From NCBI GenBank assembly GCA_033065855.1, contig JAVXUO010002863.1:434001-498000 (forward strand): a stretch of 64,000 bases of DNA, given 5' to 3'. Position numbers and translations under genes: made by a program. Source of the DNA: Escallonia rubra. Lineage: Eukaryota > Streptophyta > Magnoliopsida > Escalloniales > Escalloniaceae. Of the stretch, positions 11,975-23,864 are shown piece by piece. Each line of letters starts with the position of its first letter. Positions within the stretch are counted from its first letter, which is position 1. The notes under the pieces were generated by a model. The model made no database searches, was not told the origin of the DNA, and was given only the letters and a program-made list of their open reading frames with translations.

Positions 11975-12830
11975 TCAGCAAAAAATAGTGTCTCCCCTAA
12001 AAGAGTTAACTAACCATAGAGGAGGATTTGAGGTCCATGTAATTGTCCCTTTGTTGGAGCGAGAATGATCTGTCACAGCATAAGCTAAGCAATCGCAAAT
12101 GCGTGGTCTAAAATTGAAAAAGTGCTCATGAAATTGATGTTTTAAACGTCTACAATCCAAGATAATAACCTCTATGTCAGGAGGCAGGGGGTGTTGCTGA
12201 TGATAAACGCCTTCAAAAATGACACGAGATAGTTATAGTTCAGAAGCTAAATTTAGGGCTTCTTGTGCTGCTAGAGCTTCTGCAGTTTGAGCGTTGAGAA
12301 TGTGAGGAAGATGAATAGCACGAGCTAAGAGGAAAAGGCCAAATCCATTTCGAAGCACAAAACCAATCCACTTAGAGGGAGAAAAAAATCGAAATTTAGT
12401 TTTGTGTAACCTGGTGGAGGGAAAGACCAAGCGGCTACAGATCTTTCCTTCTGCATAGTGATTGATTTCTCGCGCAATGAAGCATTGGCCATGGTGTACG
12501 GGCGGATTAGTGTTTGAACCAATTCCCTTGCTATCAGTGGAAATGTAGAGAGGGAATTAAAAATCTTTTCATTTCTTACCTACCAAAATCTCCAAATTGT
12601 ATGCATTACAAGAGTGATGATTTCTGTTCCATTAGGGTGTGGGGCGCTTGTATGATGAGGTTGTCCCACCAGACTGTGAAGGAGCAAGGTGAAAAGCTCG
12701 AAGGGTCGAAAGTGAAATTGAGGGAGAACCATAACACTTCTAAATATGGGCAATCACATATGAGATGGATCATAGTTTCCTCAATGTCCTTACAAAGAAC
12801 ACAAAAAGAGCGCATAAAATGTGCCATTTT
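11975..12830 (-). pseudogene. LINE 2 C-terminal region: zinc-finger (zf-RVT) and plant-type RNase H domains
   Basis: Reading the minus strand, FCVLCKDIEETMIHLICDC near 12800-12740 gives the CxxC...H...C pattern of the zf-RVT segment. The segment at 12430-12233 (KLNFDFFLPLSGLVL, then NAQTAEALAAQEALNLASEL) resembles the RNase H fold of plant L1-type LINEs. The end at 12160-11975 (CRRLKHQFHEHFFNF) is its terminal part. Frame changes split the domain. The poly(A) tail follows within about 40 bp, so the 3' untranslated region is short. Confidence 0.8.
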
Positions 12831-13299
12831 CTGACATTATCCTGCGTGGCCACAATATTGTGAGCACATTTTCATATGAAGGATTTGACTTTACCAGCAA
12901 TTTATACTGACCAGGTGGACTGCCAGAAGGGTTTGGTTGTGTCTCGGGATGAAGATTCACCTCTAGTGTGTCACTCAAGGAGACACATTATGCTTTAAAT
13001 GGCCTGCCAATTCATATCCAAAGCTAACTGAGTAGGCGCCATAAGCTATGAAATGCCAAATTAGCCGATCATTCATTACCAACCGAGGTAAGGGAATTTT
13101 GAGGATTCAGATGCATCAAGATGATTGAAAGAGCTGTTAATAAAGTCCCTGTTCCATTATCATGTCACTGACTCTTGATATTACTAGAAACTTAGCACAA
13201 AAGGTTGGCCGAAAATTATGATTGTGGGGAATCTAGGGATCATCCCAAACATTAACATTCGTACCATCACCTATAAGCCAACAGAGACCTTTCAAGAGA

Positions 13300-14900
13300 A
13301 GGTCTTCCAACTAGAAGACTGCACCATATCCACGAAGGATTGAATTACTGTGGGCTTCCTAAAAGAGGATTTGGGGTAGTACTTGCCTCTTAGAGTTTAT
13401 TTCAATCGAAAGTTAGGTCCGGTAATAAGTCTCCAACCTTGCTTGGCAAGCAAGGCCAATGGATGCTATGATCTTTGGGTCCTGAATTCCACCAAAATCG
13501 AGTCATGGTGGCTTAGAGTTCATTACAAAGTCTATGGGAGATCTTAAAACAAGATAGTGCATAGCTAGCTAGGGATTGCTGCAAGGACATATTTGATTAG
13601 GACTTCTTTACCTGTAAGAGAGAGCAAAGAATCTTGCCAGGCTTCACAATATGTTTGGATTCTATCGCAGAGATAGGAGAATAAGTTACACTTTTTCCTT
13701 CCAATCTCAGATGGCAGGCCAATATATTTTCCTTTTTCCATGTTGTTAAATATACCAAGCTGGTGATGGATGATGTTACAAGTACAAACTGGAGTATTCT
13801 TGCTAAAGATAATTACTGAGTTTTTGTGGGTTAATAGTTTGGCCAGAGGCGCAGTAATAAGTATGTAAGATTTAACGTAAGTAGGCGGAAATAGCAAAAA
13901 GAGCTCGAGTGCACAAGAGTGTGTCATTCGCAAAAAGTAGGTTACTTGTGGCTACGGAGTTCCAACTGATTTTCACTCCTTGGATATGCTAGTTAATTTC
14001 AGCATTCTAGGGAGAAGGAGACAGACACCCTAACGAATACCTCGGGATGGTTAAAAATAACCTTTACAATCACCATTAATTAGGACTGAGTAGGATACTG
14101 ATTGGAGGCAACCCATAGTCCAATGTTTCCAGGTTTCATCAAACCCAAGCTTTCGTATCATAGCTTCAGCAAAAGGTCATTCGACCCTGTCAAAATCCTT
14201 TACTTATGTCAAGTTTGAGAGCCATGGAATGGAAGTTACCTACCCGCTTATTTTTAGATAATGGAGAATTTCATGAGCCAAAATAATGTTGTCACTGATT
14301 AAACGGGCAGATACAAAGGCATTTTGGGATTCATTGATAATATGTGGGAGGACATTCTGGAAGCGCATTGCCAAAACTTTAGCAATGATCTTGTATGAGA
14401 CATTGCAAAAAAGATATAGGCTATAGCTGGTTCATATTCACTGGGAACTTCTCTTTTGGAACCAGAGGATATTTGTGTGATTGACAGCTTTAAGGAGATG
14501 TCCGTTGTGAAAATAGCTTTTAACTGCTGCAACTATGTCTGCACCAATAATGTACTAGTATGTTTGGTACAAACTACCAGTCATGTCGTCAGGCCCCAGA
14601 GCAGATGAGGGATTAATGCTAAGGACTACGGCTTTAATTTCCTCATCAGTGAAGGTTTGGGTGAGATTCACATTCATTTTCTGAGTGACTTTAGTTATAA
14701 CAGAGTTTAGTACCTGATAAAAAACATAGGGATTAGAAGTGTGGAAGATGGATTTAAAAAATTTAGTACTACTGGATCCACATTAGTGTTTCCCTCTTGC
14801 CAGATACCATGCTCATCTTCTAGGCCATGTATTATGTTTTCCTATCGACATTGGATTAATTTTGATTGAAAGAAAGCAGTGTTTTTCTCACATGTTGAGA
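13300..14900 (-). pseudogene. LINE 2 reverse transcriptase domain, decayed
   Basis: A minus-strand frame reads CNVSYKIIAKVLA and ESQNAFVSARLISDNIILAH around 14440-14270, the conserved blocks that precede the catalytic region of plant L1 reverse transcriptases. Near 13935 the catalytic box reads LLFANDT, where FADD is usual, so one catalytic Asp is lost. The 13820-13565 frame (VIIFSKNTP, GKYIGLPSEIGRKK, LSLTGKEVLIKYVLAAIPS) is the well-conserved thumb region. Multiple stops and frame changes occur between blocks. Confidence 0.85.
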
Positions 14901-15257
14901 GCCGAGCAGAATGGGATTTTTCACGCTAAAATAATTCTTCGTCTAACCATGCTTGTTTTAATTGAGACTCCACCTGGTAATAACCAGCACTTGAGAAATC
15001 ATTTGCTTCATTGCAGCGTTTTAGTTGGGCTGAAAGATCAAGAATGCGATCTTGGGCATTAGTGCAATTGGCCTTCTTCCAGTGTATAAGTGCAACACGA
15101 ACTGCAGTAATTTTCCTCGTGATTTTGAACTATAAGGATCCGTGTACATTATTTGCCCATGTAGTTCTAATGATATCCTCGGTAGACCTATTTAAAGTCC
15201 AACCCGATCCAAAGACAAAACGTTTCCTGAATTTACATCTTGCACTGAGAAGGTTTA

Positions 15258-15960
15258 TCAGGATACAAACATGGTCAGACCCCCAGGCTTAAGGTGATGA
15301 AGCAGAGCATGTGGAATTTTTTTTTCTCCAAGCAGGATTAACAAGGGCCATGTCCACGCCCAATTGGATATTGGGGTTGCCGTGTATGTGGTTATTTCAA
15401 GTGAATGGATAACCCACAAACCCAAGGTCAAGAAGACCTCCACAAGCACTGAGGTTTTGAAAGTCTAAGAGAGAATTGTCCGGTCTATGAAGCCTGCCAA
15501 GCTTCTCACCGTTTGAGGAAATATTGTTGAAGTCACTCATAATAAGCTTTCCATTGTCAGACAGCGGCTTGACGGAGAGGAGATAGTGCCACAGGTCTCT
15601 TCTAACAGTGTCATCAGTGGGACCACAGACAAAGCAAACAAGGTATCTCAAGTTGTTAAGTTGTGTGGATACCCAAGCAAGAATGAAGTGTTAATTGGAT
15701 TCTACTACCTTAAGATCAACTAAATTACTACAAAAAAGGCAAAGTCAGCCAGAAAATCTTTGGGTCTACACAGTATAATTGTGAATAACCAGGAGATCGT
15801 TTCAGACAGAACATTTCTATTGCACCGGCTTTGGTTTTAGAGAGAAAAATTACTTCTGGGGAATGGAGCCGAGAATGCCCCTTGAGATCCTAAATTGTCG
15901 AGAGTTCCGTGCGCCCTAAAAATTTTAGGCCATAATGCTCATGATGACAGCTGAGCCGCT
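15258..15960 (-). pseudogene. LINE 2 AP-like endonuclease domain, decayed
   Basis: On the minus strand the domain starts near 15930 with MSIMA-NF-GARNS, the usual 'W-NCRG' opening. It continues through a KPKP patch where ETK is normal, to GKLIMSDFNNISSNGEK (the GDFN motif, here SDFN) and LLDLGFVGYPFTW at 15651-15397, then passes into another frame. This domain nicks target DNA in active elements. It is broken by several stops and a frame change. Confidence 0.8.
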
Positions 15961-16674
15961 TAAGGTTGGCTGCCTCTACCTTGCAATTTGAATGTTGGCT
16001 CGACGAAAGGTATGAGTCCACTTGACATAACTTCAGCTCCTTGCAGTCATTCTTCACCCAGTCATCAAAAGGGATGAAGGATGAGTAGATGTAGGTTACC
16101 TTTAAGAGGCCATTTTTAGGGAGGCAGGAGGGCGGTAGACGGGAAAACAATTTGGTGGCAATGGCAGAGAGTCGACGCCCATGACAGTGGTAGGATTTGG
16201 ATTTATTTTTAAAAAAAAATAAGAGTTAATAGATGGAGAAGAGAATGAGAAGGCTGGGACTTTGCTTAAAAGGAGATGTTATATGGATGGGGACGCCCAG
16301 GAGCTTTGGGCTAAAGAGGGAATTTGGTACGAAAGCTTGGGGTGGAGGAGTTTTTAAGGGTATAGAAAGGTTGGGCTGAGAAGGTGGGCTTTTGGTTTGT
16401 GAAGAAAGTGCATGGGGTTATGTTGTTGGAAAGGGTTAGACATGGATCATTATTAGAGATGTGCAAAAGAGATAACCTTTCTCTAGGTGAAAGTGAGGAA
16501 TTTGACTTTTTTGTTTGCCAGATTTTTGTGTTTTCATTTTGAAAATCCTATGAAGATAGAATATCTTGCAAAGATCCCACATGAAAAACCTATCCCATTA
16601 TTGTTGATGATGGCATTGTCCTCAAGATCCTGAAATTTTGCCAGAGATTTCTCCTGAAAAATTGGGTTCTCGAG
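15961..16674 (-). other. LINE 2 spacer between ORF1 and endonuclease
   Basis: This decayed sequence is probably the variable C-terminal part of ORF1 and the inter-ORF region. No zinc knuckle was recognised on this strand. It is cut at its upstream side by the DNA element at 16675-17815. Confidence 0.5.
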
Positions 16675-17815
16675 TAGACCTGGCAAAATCTTACCTGGAT
16701 CTGGAGGTTTACCTGTACCCGCTCAAAAAACCCAGGTACGGTTACTTATATATGATACCCGCTGAAATTAGACACGTACCCGGACCGACCCGTAATTTTC
16801 GGTTCGGCCTGGTTCGGATACGAGTTACCCAGGTATACCCTTAAATCTCACCTATATATACACGTATGGGATATTCTCCTCATTCTAGCCAACTCTTTTT
16901 TGTTTGTAGACTATGTCTCCTCTCCATCTCTCTCTTCCTCTCCCCCTCTCTCATAGTTTCACACCATAGTTCCCGTCTATCTCTCTCTTACACTCATAGA
17001 TATACTCGACCACAGATGATCCACTCCATTCCACCGTAGATTAACTCACTCATAGTCACAAATTTGTGAGCTATGTGAGCAAAAGAGAGAGAGAGGCGAG
17101 AAGTATCGACAGATCTGTCGAAAGTAAGTGTTTTTTGCATCGGTCTCTCATTTAATCATAGATCTATCCCCCTCTCATTCAATCATAGATCCGTCCCTGA
17201 TGGGCATGGCAACTACTACCGATCTGCCGTCGACTTCCACTTCCACCTAGCTCCGTTTTCGACTTCCGCTTCTACTATCATCTTAGCTCCGCCGTCGACT
17301 TCAACTTCCACTTCCACCGTCAACCCAGCTCATCGAATCTATGTGTTGATGCTGCTGGTGAAGACTTCTATTATTGTCTTTTGCAGATTTTGTAATGTAT
17401 TTCAATTATTTAGTGTTTGTTATTTTTCAAGTATTGATTCTACTGTTGTTTTGATATTGCTTTAAAACTGTTTTATTTATTTATTTCCAAGTAAAATTAC
17501 CCGTAACAATTAAAATATGGTAGTAGTGAAGTAGAAAAAAGCAAAAAATAAAAAAATGTGAAAACTAGTTAGAAAATGGTGATAAAAAATTACCAACTAT
17601 AATTGATGAAATATTAAGAATTGGTTAGAAAAAAAAAGGAATAAATTCTGGAAGCTGCATGTTTACACATGGATTTACCTGAATTGCCCGGGTAGGGTAC
17701 GGGTGTAAGAAAACACTACCCTGAAAAATCTGAATAATTTATACCCGGACCCGTTTTACTCGTACCTGACAGGATTTTACCCGTACCCACCGAATTTACC
17801 CGTTTTCTAGGTCTA
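16675..17815. mobile_element. Non-autonomous DNA transposon inside LINE 2, hAT-like
   Basis: The ends are inverted: TAGACCTGGCAAAA at 16675, and the complement of the right end reads TAGACCTAGAAAAC. Both subterminal regions are crowded with ACCCG/ACCCGT and their complements (16720-16850 and 17690-17800), as is usual for transposase-binding repeats. The interior (16900-17640) is CT-rich then AT-rich and has no transposase. The 8 bases on each side do not clearly match, so assignment to hAT rests on the ends only. It separates the LINE 2 ORF1 N-part from the rest. Confidence 0.65.
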
Positions 17816-18610
17816 GCCTTAAGCAAAGAATGGATCTTGTGGGACGATGAAGAATCAGTAACTTGGTCACCATTCATGGACGAGGACCTACTTGGTTCTG
17901 CGGGGAAGAGATTTCTCACTTTAGAATTCCATGATGACTTGAATTTGCGATTCAATGAGGCTAATATCCAAGGACCATACTCAAAACTAGGGGAATGGCC
18001 ATCCTTAGACTGGGTCCATTTGGATTTACAGTATACGTTAGTGTGCCCTAAGACTGCCACGCTTGAGAGCTTTTGAGAGTGGTAATTGGACTCAAACTCG
18101 AAGAGATTTTTCCAATGACTTTGATGGATCAGGCAAATCAACCAAAAGAACCTGACCAATGTGAGAGCCAATGCCCCAACCACAACTAGCTGTGGAAAAA
18201 TCAAATGGGAGCCCCCAAATCTGAGCCCATATGTCAATAGTATCAAATATAATAGTATCAGGTCGCATACCTTTTTCACAGGGTTTGAGTAGGAGCAAGT
18301 GATTATCAAAGTTCTAGGCACCACCCTCAAAGACCTTTTTCATGTGGAATTCAGATGAGAAGCGAAAATGAAAGAGATTATCGCCAACTTCAACTATATT
18401 TAAGTTATGATTCGTGCTCCATGTCTCTTGAATTTATCCTTCATTGCACAAGAATGGAAAGGTTTATAGCTGTGAAGTTTCCTGATTAGACTCCAGCGAA
18501 AACTGGTAGGATTTCCATAGGGGTGTTTATCGGGTATGACAATTTCAGTTTTCTCTTCGTCAGTTATAGAGAAAGATCTTAATTTATTGAAAACTAGTGA
18601 TTTCATGAAA
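17816..18610 (-). pseudogene. LINE 2 ORF1 (DUF4283-type) N-terminal part
   Basis: Minus-strand frames from 18606 read MKSLVFNKLRSFSITDEEK and then, in another frame, IIFDTIDIWAQIWGLPFDF and GSHIGQVLLVDLPDPS (18250-18120). This is the 'W-R--GLP' region characteristic of plant LINE ORF1 proteins with DUF4283, which bind the element RNA. The zinc knuckle expected downstream was not found. Frame changes break it. Confidence 0.75.
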
Positions 18611-18847
18611 GCAGGGAAAAGTGAAAAAAATCAGAGAAAAGTGGGGTGATTTGGAGAGGAAGGAGATGCAGGGAGGAGATGAAGGAGAGATAGGTGATTT
18701 GGAAAGGAATGAGATTGAGGAGAGAGAAGTGAGACAGGACAAGGAGGAGATGGAGGAGAGAAAATTGAGGTAGGAAGGGAAAAGGAACGGGGAAATTTCA
18801 AGAAGACTCTACAGGAGTAGAGAGATTCTCATACTCAATTTGCACTT

Positions 18848-19012
18848 AGAAACTAACTTAAGTTAAATGTGTTCATGTTTCCTTGAGGGTAGTTACCCGT
18901 TTAGGAGAAGTTAGCAGATTTTTTTTTTGCTAGTGGGTAGTTATTTTCTTGGAGAATTTGTTTGATAGTTATCTTCTAATGTCTTGTAATCTTGTTGTGG
19001 TATAAGTGAAAC
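18848..19012 (+). repeat. Dispersed repeat B, right copy, right half
   Basis: This resumes the repeat B sequence after LINE 2 (GTGTTCATGTTTCC, GGTAGTTACCCGTTTAGGAG, GTATAAGT), collinear with 10035-10175. Confidence 0.65.
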
Positions 19013-19302
19013 CAATAAAGTAACCCTAGAGAAGGGTGAATTATGTTTTAAAACCACTTAAAAAGATTGACAATTAATCACAATCAACTTTTTAAAATAG
19101 GATGAACATTTAGATAACTTGAAAAATAAACCTCAAACGCATTATCTCAAATAAGCAAGCTAACCAATCTCAAAACAAATATAAGGCAATGATGTAAAGA
19201 GTGAAGGGTTTAGAGATATTTGACAATAGAGATTCAGATGGTTCGACTCGAATTACTCTCAAGCGTACATTCACCTCCACCCCGGCTCCCAGGTTTGGAA
19301 AG
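19013..19302. other. Unclassified repeat flank left of LINE 1
   Basis: AACCCTAGAGAAGGGTGAAT near 19023, read in complement, resembles the CACCC...CTAGG end block of the copia LTR at 54060. A phrase ATGGTTCGACTCGAATTACT near 19238 looks like part of a repeated element. The sequence seems to resume at 30620 after LINE 1, so an older element may have been split by LINE 1. Confidence 0.4.
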
Positions 19303-20715
19303 AAGTAGCGTCATCATCCTTTTGGATAAACAAAAACTTCAGGACGACCGTGCAAACTACCAGTGCATGTTCATGGGAAAAATCGCCGATGCCGAAGTAT
19401 TCACTAAAGGGGAAGTCCAAAGATATGTAGCCAAGCACTGGGCATTGCTAGGACCTGTAAGTGTTCAAAAGATCAATAGCCTCTTCCTGTTTCACTTCAC
19501 AACACCTGATCAAGCACAACTTCTGTTGAAGAATGGACCATGGAATATAAAAGGATGTCTGCTGTTCTGAAAGCTTGGCAACCACATACAGTTTTCTCTC
19601 ATGTTACTTTCCCTACGGTGGATCTTTGGGTAAGAGTTATGAACATACCAAGTGATTGTTATCACCAAGATCTAGCTGTCAAGATTGGAACTGTTCTGGG
19701 GAAACTTTTGGACCTTGATTGGTCAGACAGAAGGCGTAAGTATAAAACCTATTTTCGTATTAAGGTGCAAATTTCTCTGGACGAACCTCTCTTTCCTGGA
19801 TTTTTTATTCCGTTAATGTTCTAAATAGAATCCCATCTGATTGAATTATGATGTTAAATGGTTGGCCTGTATGTACGAACGAGTATGTCATGCTTGTTAT
19901 CGCTGTGGTCGCATAGGTCATAAGCATGACTTTTGCACTGAGTCGCTGGCAGTGGTAACTGTATCTCTACAACATCGTGCGACCATTCTTAATGAGCCTG
20001 ATATATTTCCTACATTCGTGGCATCCGGGGTTCCAATGTTCATACAATCATTAAGGGCATATCCGAATGTGGATATAAACAACAATTCACAAATTCTTAT
20101 CCTGGAGACAAGCAATGGACCGGACCTCTTCAACGCAAATCAAGAATTCTCGGGCTTATCATATAACTCAGGTATGTACTCCTCTGAGAGTGGTAATCGT
20201 TATTCTTCTGCGGAAAATTTCTCATGTGAAGAAACTACTGTAGTAAGTCCATTCACCAGAGAAACCACGGAGGTTGTTTAGTAGGAAAGTAAGTCAGGTA
20301 ATTGGGAAAGACATTCTCTTGGTTGTATCTGTCCCATCCATATCCAAAATAGGTTTATCCCCTGACAACCCTCTTTTGGCCCCTTTTTCTCCACGTAACA
20401 TAGCAGCTCTTAGCCCAATGTCTGGACAACTTGAAAATCCTTCCCACTTGGTTTCGCCCCCTTCATCTATTACTAAGACATCAATTCCTATCTGTCTAGA
20501 CCAACATACCCTAAATTTAGCTTTCCTACAGCCTAAGGCTAAATCTCCTTTCTGCCCAGAGGTTGCTGCTGGCTTGTCCAAGAATTATCCCACACCAATA
20601 GCTAGGCCGAAATTTGGAGAAGACTCAAGCCCATCCCAAAAGCCATCAATTCTTAGACCTGGACCCTTTGAACTAAAACCCAATCTCCACATTCAGCAAC
20701 AATTTAAATAACCTC
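19303..20715 (+). pseudogene. LINE 1 ORF1: DUF4283 and CCHC zinc knuckle
   Basis: The first frame reads SSVIILLDKQKLQDD to NGPWNIKGCLLF, and a frameshift near 19568 moves it to LKAWQPHTVFSHVTFPTV and VDLWVRVMNIP, the DUF4283 'W-R-GLP' region. After another frame change near 19824, CYRCGRIGHKHDFC at 19895 gives a perfect C-x2-C-x4-H-x4-C knuckle. The following 20000-20715 part is low-complexity, Ser/Pro-rich and presumably the ORF1 tail. The protein would bind LINE RNA. It starts at the probable truncation point, so no true start codon is expected. Confidence 0.82.
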
Positions 20716-21890
20716 AGGCCCAAGATTCAAGTAACATTGAAGTTTTCAAGTCTAATGAGGCTGCTAAGTGGGCCGTTGGCCCAGGAACCAACACCATGAC
20801 TCTTTTTATTTCTGATATAGGGCCTTTGGGCCTGGCGTCTTCTCAAGTGGGCCTGTATAATCTTCTAAACAAAATAATGGCCCCTCAGGAAGGGATGGGC
20901 GAATCCCTTATAGATCAGGTCCATTCTCTAGCATATGCCTCTGTATCTAAGCCCGTGGAGCCCCCTGCAAATCCTGTTCTGGAAACTACCAGTGTTCATC
21001 CTCCAGGAAAAGTAGTCAATCTGACTCTAGTCTCCTCATGTGATCCAGTCGTGGCTATGCATGCAATTCCATGCCAAGGGGGAAAAATCTTTAATGCCCC
21101 AAAATTTGTGATGACCTGAGATGATAATACTGAAAAAGAAATGGAGATCTCAGTTGAAATACCTATAGCTCCAACTCTCAATCGTTCCTCAGGTTCAAAA
21201 GCTAAAATGGATACAATGTAAAGCAAGGAAGATGAGAAATCTAAGGGATCGAATACAAGCAAGAAGAGGAAGACCAGTGTGGATAAGATTGTTTCAGGAG
21301 GTTCGGCCCCCCTCAATGGCATTCAATCTGTTTCAAATCTAGCTTTTCCAGGTTTTTACTTCCTCTCATCACAGCAAAATCCTTTTCTCACACACTGGTT
21401 ACATAAAAAGTATAGCACAACATGCCCCTCTAGAACTATTTCTCCTGGGTTATCTGATCTGCATGTTTTTTGGCACTTTCGCCATGGTTCCCATTTTTTC
21501 GCTTCTGAGCTCTATGGTCCTTTACTTGCTAGCAAATCTATAATTGCATCTGGTTACTTAGTTGGTGAATCTTGAAAACGTAAATTGATGGGATCTAAAA
21601 GTCTTAGAAGAAGAAAAAAAAGAAACCTATTGGCATTGAATGATGATCTTAGAATAATTAAGTGTTACATGTCCTTTGCTTCGTTGATTCCATGTTGAGT
21701 AGGCTCGGTGGGCTTCTCCTTTTGAATGCTCGAAAACTCAAAGGGATCTCTGGCTCTTCGAAATCTTCAAAAAATATAGTTGGGGCGGCGGACAGTACAT
21801 TATTTTTTGAACATGCGAGCATGAATCTGGGGCTTGCATGGATTATTCTGAGGGTTTTGATGGTTGTCCCCCTACAACCCCAAAAGAATA
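20716..21890 (+). other. LINE 1 ORF1 tail and inter-ORF region
   Basis: Moderately coding-like plus-strand sequence is broken by stops (for example the 20796-21119 and 21279-21575 frames). No domain was recognised. It links the ORF1 knuckle to the endonuclease start at 21892. Confidence 0.55.
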
Positions 21891-21891
21891 A

Positions 21892-22489
21892 ATGAAAGGC
21901 CTTAGCTGGAACTTTCGGGGTTTCGGGCAACCCCGAACAGCTCATCTGGCTAAATTGTTTGCCCGAAACACAGATCTAGATTTCATTTTCATTTATGAGA
22001 CAAAGGCCGAATTTGCTTTGGTGCGATCAAGATTTCAAAAATTAGGGTTTTCTGGTTATACGGGTATTGATGCTAACGGCACAAAGGGTGGTGTTTGGCT
22101 TGGATGTAAAGATTCGATTTCTGCCACGGTCTTGTACAGAGACAATAACATTCTAGTTATTTCAGCATCTTACCAATAGGACCCACATGGACAGTAGGGT
22201 TTGTATATGGTCACCCTACTCTGGCTAAACAAAAAAATACGTGGGCAAGGATGGAAAACATTTTAAAGGATATAGTAGGTCCGTTAATGCTTTTAGGCGA
22301 TTTTAACCAAGTGTTCCACAGGAGTGAGAAAAATGGTCAGCATGCTAATGAATATTCGGGTCACGTCTGGCTGACAAAATTATTATTTAATTTGGGCTTG
22401 TGTGAAGTAGCTTGGGAAGGTCCACCTTTCACGTGGACCAACAATAGAGAAGGCCAGTTTTGCACTTTTGAAAAGCTAGATAAAGGTTA
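21892..22489 (+). pseudogene. LINE 1 endonuclease, N-terminal part
   Basis: It opens MKGLSWNFRGFGQPRT with the 'W-N-RG' motif, continues with an ETK patch (FIYETKAEF) and GGVWLGCKD, and after a frame change near 22180-22220 gives LLGDFNQVFHRSEKNG (the GDFN catalytic motif) and PPFTWTNNREGQFCTFEKLDKG. The frame is cut at LDKG by the MULE-type insertion and resumes at 23865 (YVNLEWMSLLPS) when one target duplication is counted once. Function: nicking of target DNA. Confidence 0.85.
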
Positions 22490-23855
22490 GGGTTAATTAC
22501 AGCAGTGTCCGTGAAGTTTGGGTTATTACAGTCAAGGACATTAAGTTTCAAAAAGTATCAGACCGTGACCACAAACGTTAAAAATGTAACACTTGTGTCC
22601 ATCCGTCAAATATCCGTCCAAAAAGTGTACTTTTTCGGTGATGTCATCAATATGTATTTTTTAAATGACAATACTACCCTTGTTAAAAACCTAATTTTTA
22701 AAGAAATGGGTTTCTCTCTCCAAATATTTTTAGAAACTCTCTCTTTCAAATCTGAATTTCCAGTCGCTCCCTCCCTCCCCCCATGCCACCGGCAGCCCCC
22801 TCCCTCACCCCACATAGCCGTCGATAGCCCCTTCCTTCAGCCCACCCCGGCGGCAGCCCCTCCTTCACCCCACCCAGCCGGCAGTCCCCTCCCTCACCCC
22901 ACCTCACCGCCGACAGCCTCTTCCCTCAGCCTACCCCCGCGACAACCCCTTCTTCACCCCACGCCGTCGATAGTCCCCTCCCTCACCCCAACTCGGCAAC
23001 AACCCCTCCATCATCCCACCTCAAACGGCAGTCCATTCCCTCACTCTACCCCCCCCCCCCCTAGCCCCTCTCTCATCCCACCCCACCGCCGACAACCCCC
23101 TTATTTTCTGCTTTCTCACGGAACAATATCTTACAAATCCACGGCCAAGGAACATGAAGGATATCCCTCTACCAGAACACGATGGCGATGCAACATGGAG
23201 GATAAGAATAAAGGACCCTTAAGATCTTTGGAGTCTTCTGAGTTTGATTTGTTGTCAATTATCTTAGTCACACAAAGAATAAGCAGAAAGGATAAGCAGA
23301 GCGGTGGGCTCGTTGTGCGGCGGTGGGCCTATTGTCATCGGCGGAGAGGAATAGGGGCGGGTAGCAGGTTAGGGAGAGGGAGGGGCGGCGGCGTGTGTAG
23401 CGGCAGATATAAAATTTGACCGACATGTGGCTCGATCTGCGGCCGTGGCTGTAATGGCGCCGGCGGGGAGGGAGAGGGGGCGAGCGGGGGAAGGGAAAGA
23501 TAGGCAGCGGGGTTGGGGGGAAGGGAATGGGGTGGGCAGCGGGGTTGGGGGGAAGGGAAGGGGGAGCCGGGGTCGTGGGAGGGAGGCGCCGGGGGGTGGG
23601 GACAGAGAGGCGCCGGCGGAGTGAGGACAGGGAGGCACCGGCGGGGTGAGGACATGGATGACTTAGATTGAATAGTTTCCGGGGATGGCGTTTCAAGTAA
23701 TTACAGTTTAAGTCATGGGCAATATGGTCATTTCGACAATTCCGTTATGTATTTGGGTATTCCGTTAGGTCAAAGGATATAAGTGCCTATTTTCCAAACT
23801 TATGGACACGCGTGTAATTTCACCTAAACCTCAGGGACATAGGTGTAATTATCCC
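22490..23855. mobile_element. MULE-type non-autonomous element (family M, copy 1)
   Basis: The ends are GGGTTAATTACAGCAGTGTCC and the complement of a right end reading GGGATAATTACACCTATGTCC. Inverted homology extends well over 100 bp and includes AAGTTTCAAAA and CGTTAAAAATGTAACACTTG. The flanks are TAAAGGTTA at 22481-22489 and 23856-23864, a perfect 9-bp duplication, the Mutator hallmark. The interior has a C-rich minisatellite (22770-23100, ~38-bp units) and a G-rich one (23340-23640). No transposase is present. The proline-rich frames inside come from the minisatellites. Confidence 0.88.
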
Positions 23856-23864
23856 TAAAGGTTA

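Larger units (their letters stand above)
11932..18847 (-). mobile_element. LINE 2: L1-type non-LTR retrotransposon, decayed
   Basis: The minus-strand order is ORF1 (18610 to 17816), endonuclease (15960 to 15290), reverse transcriptase (about 14900 to 13300), a zinc-finger segment (12830 to 12600) and an RNase H-like domain (12500 to 11975). A poly(A) tail appears as a T-run at 11932-11941. The element is flanked by AGAAACTA at 11924-11931 and 18848-18855, an 8-bp target duplication. The related uninterrupted repeat at 9911 shows the empty site. Many stops and frame changes make it inactive. A DNA element is inserted at 16675-17815. It copied itself by target-primed reverse transcription. Confidence 0.88.

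Noticed and set aside
22505-23419. 304-residue proline-rich frame
   Set aside because: It lies wholly inside the MULE-type element and is produced by C-rich minisatellite units.
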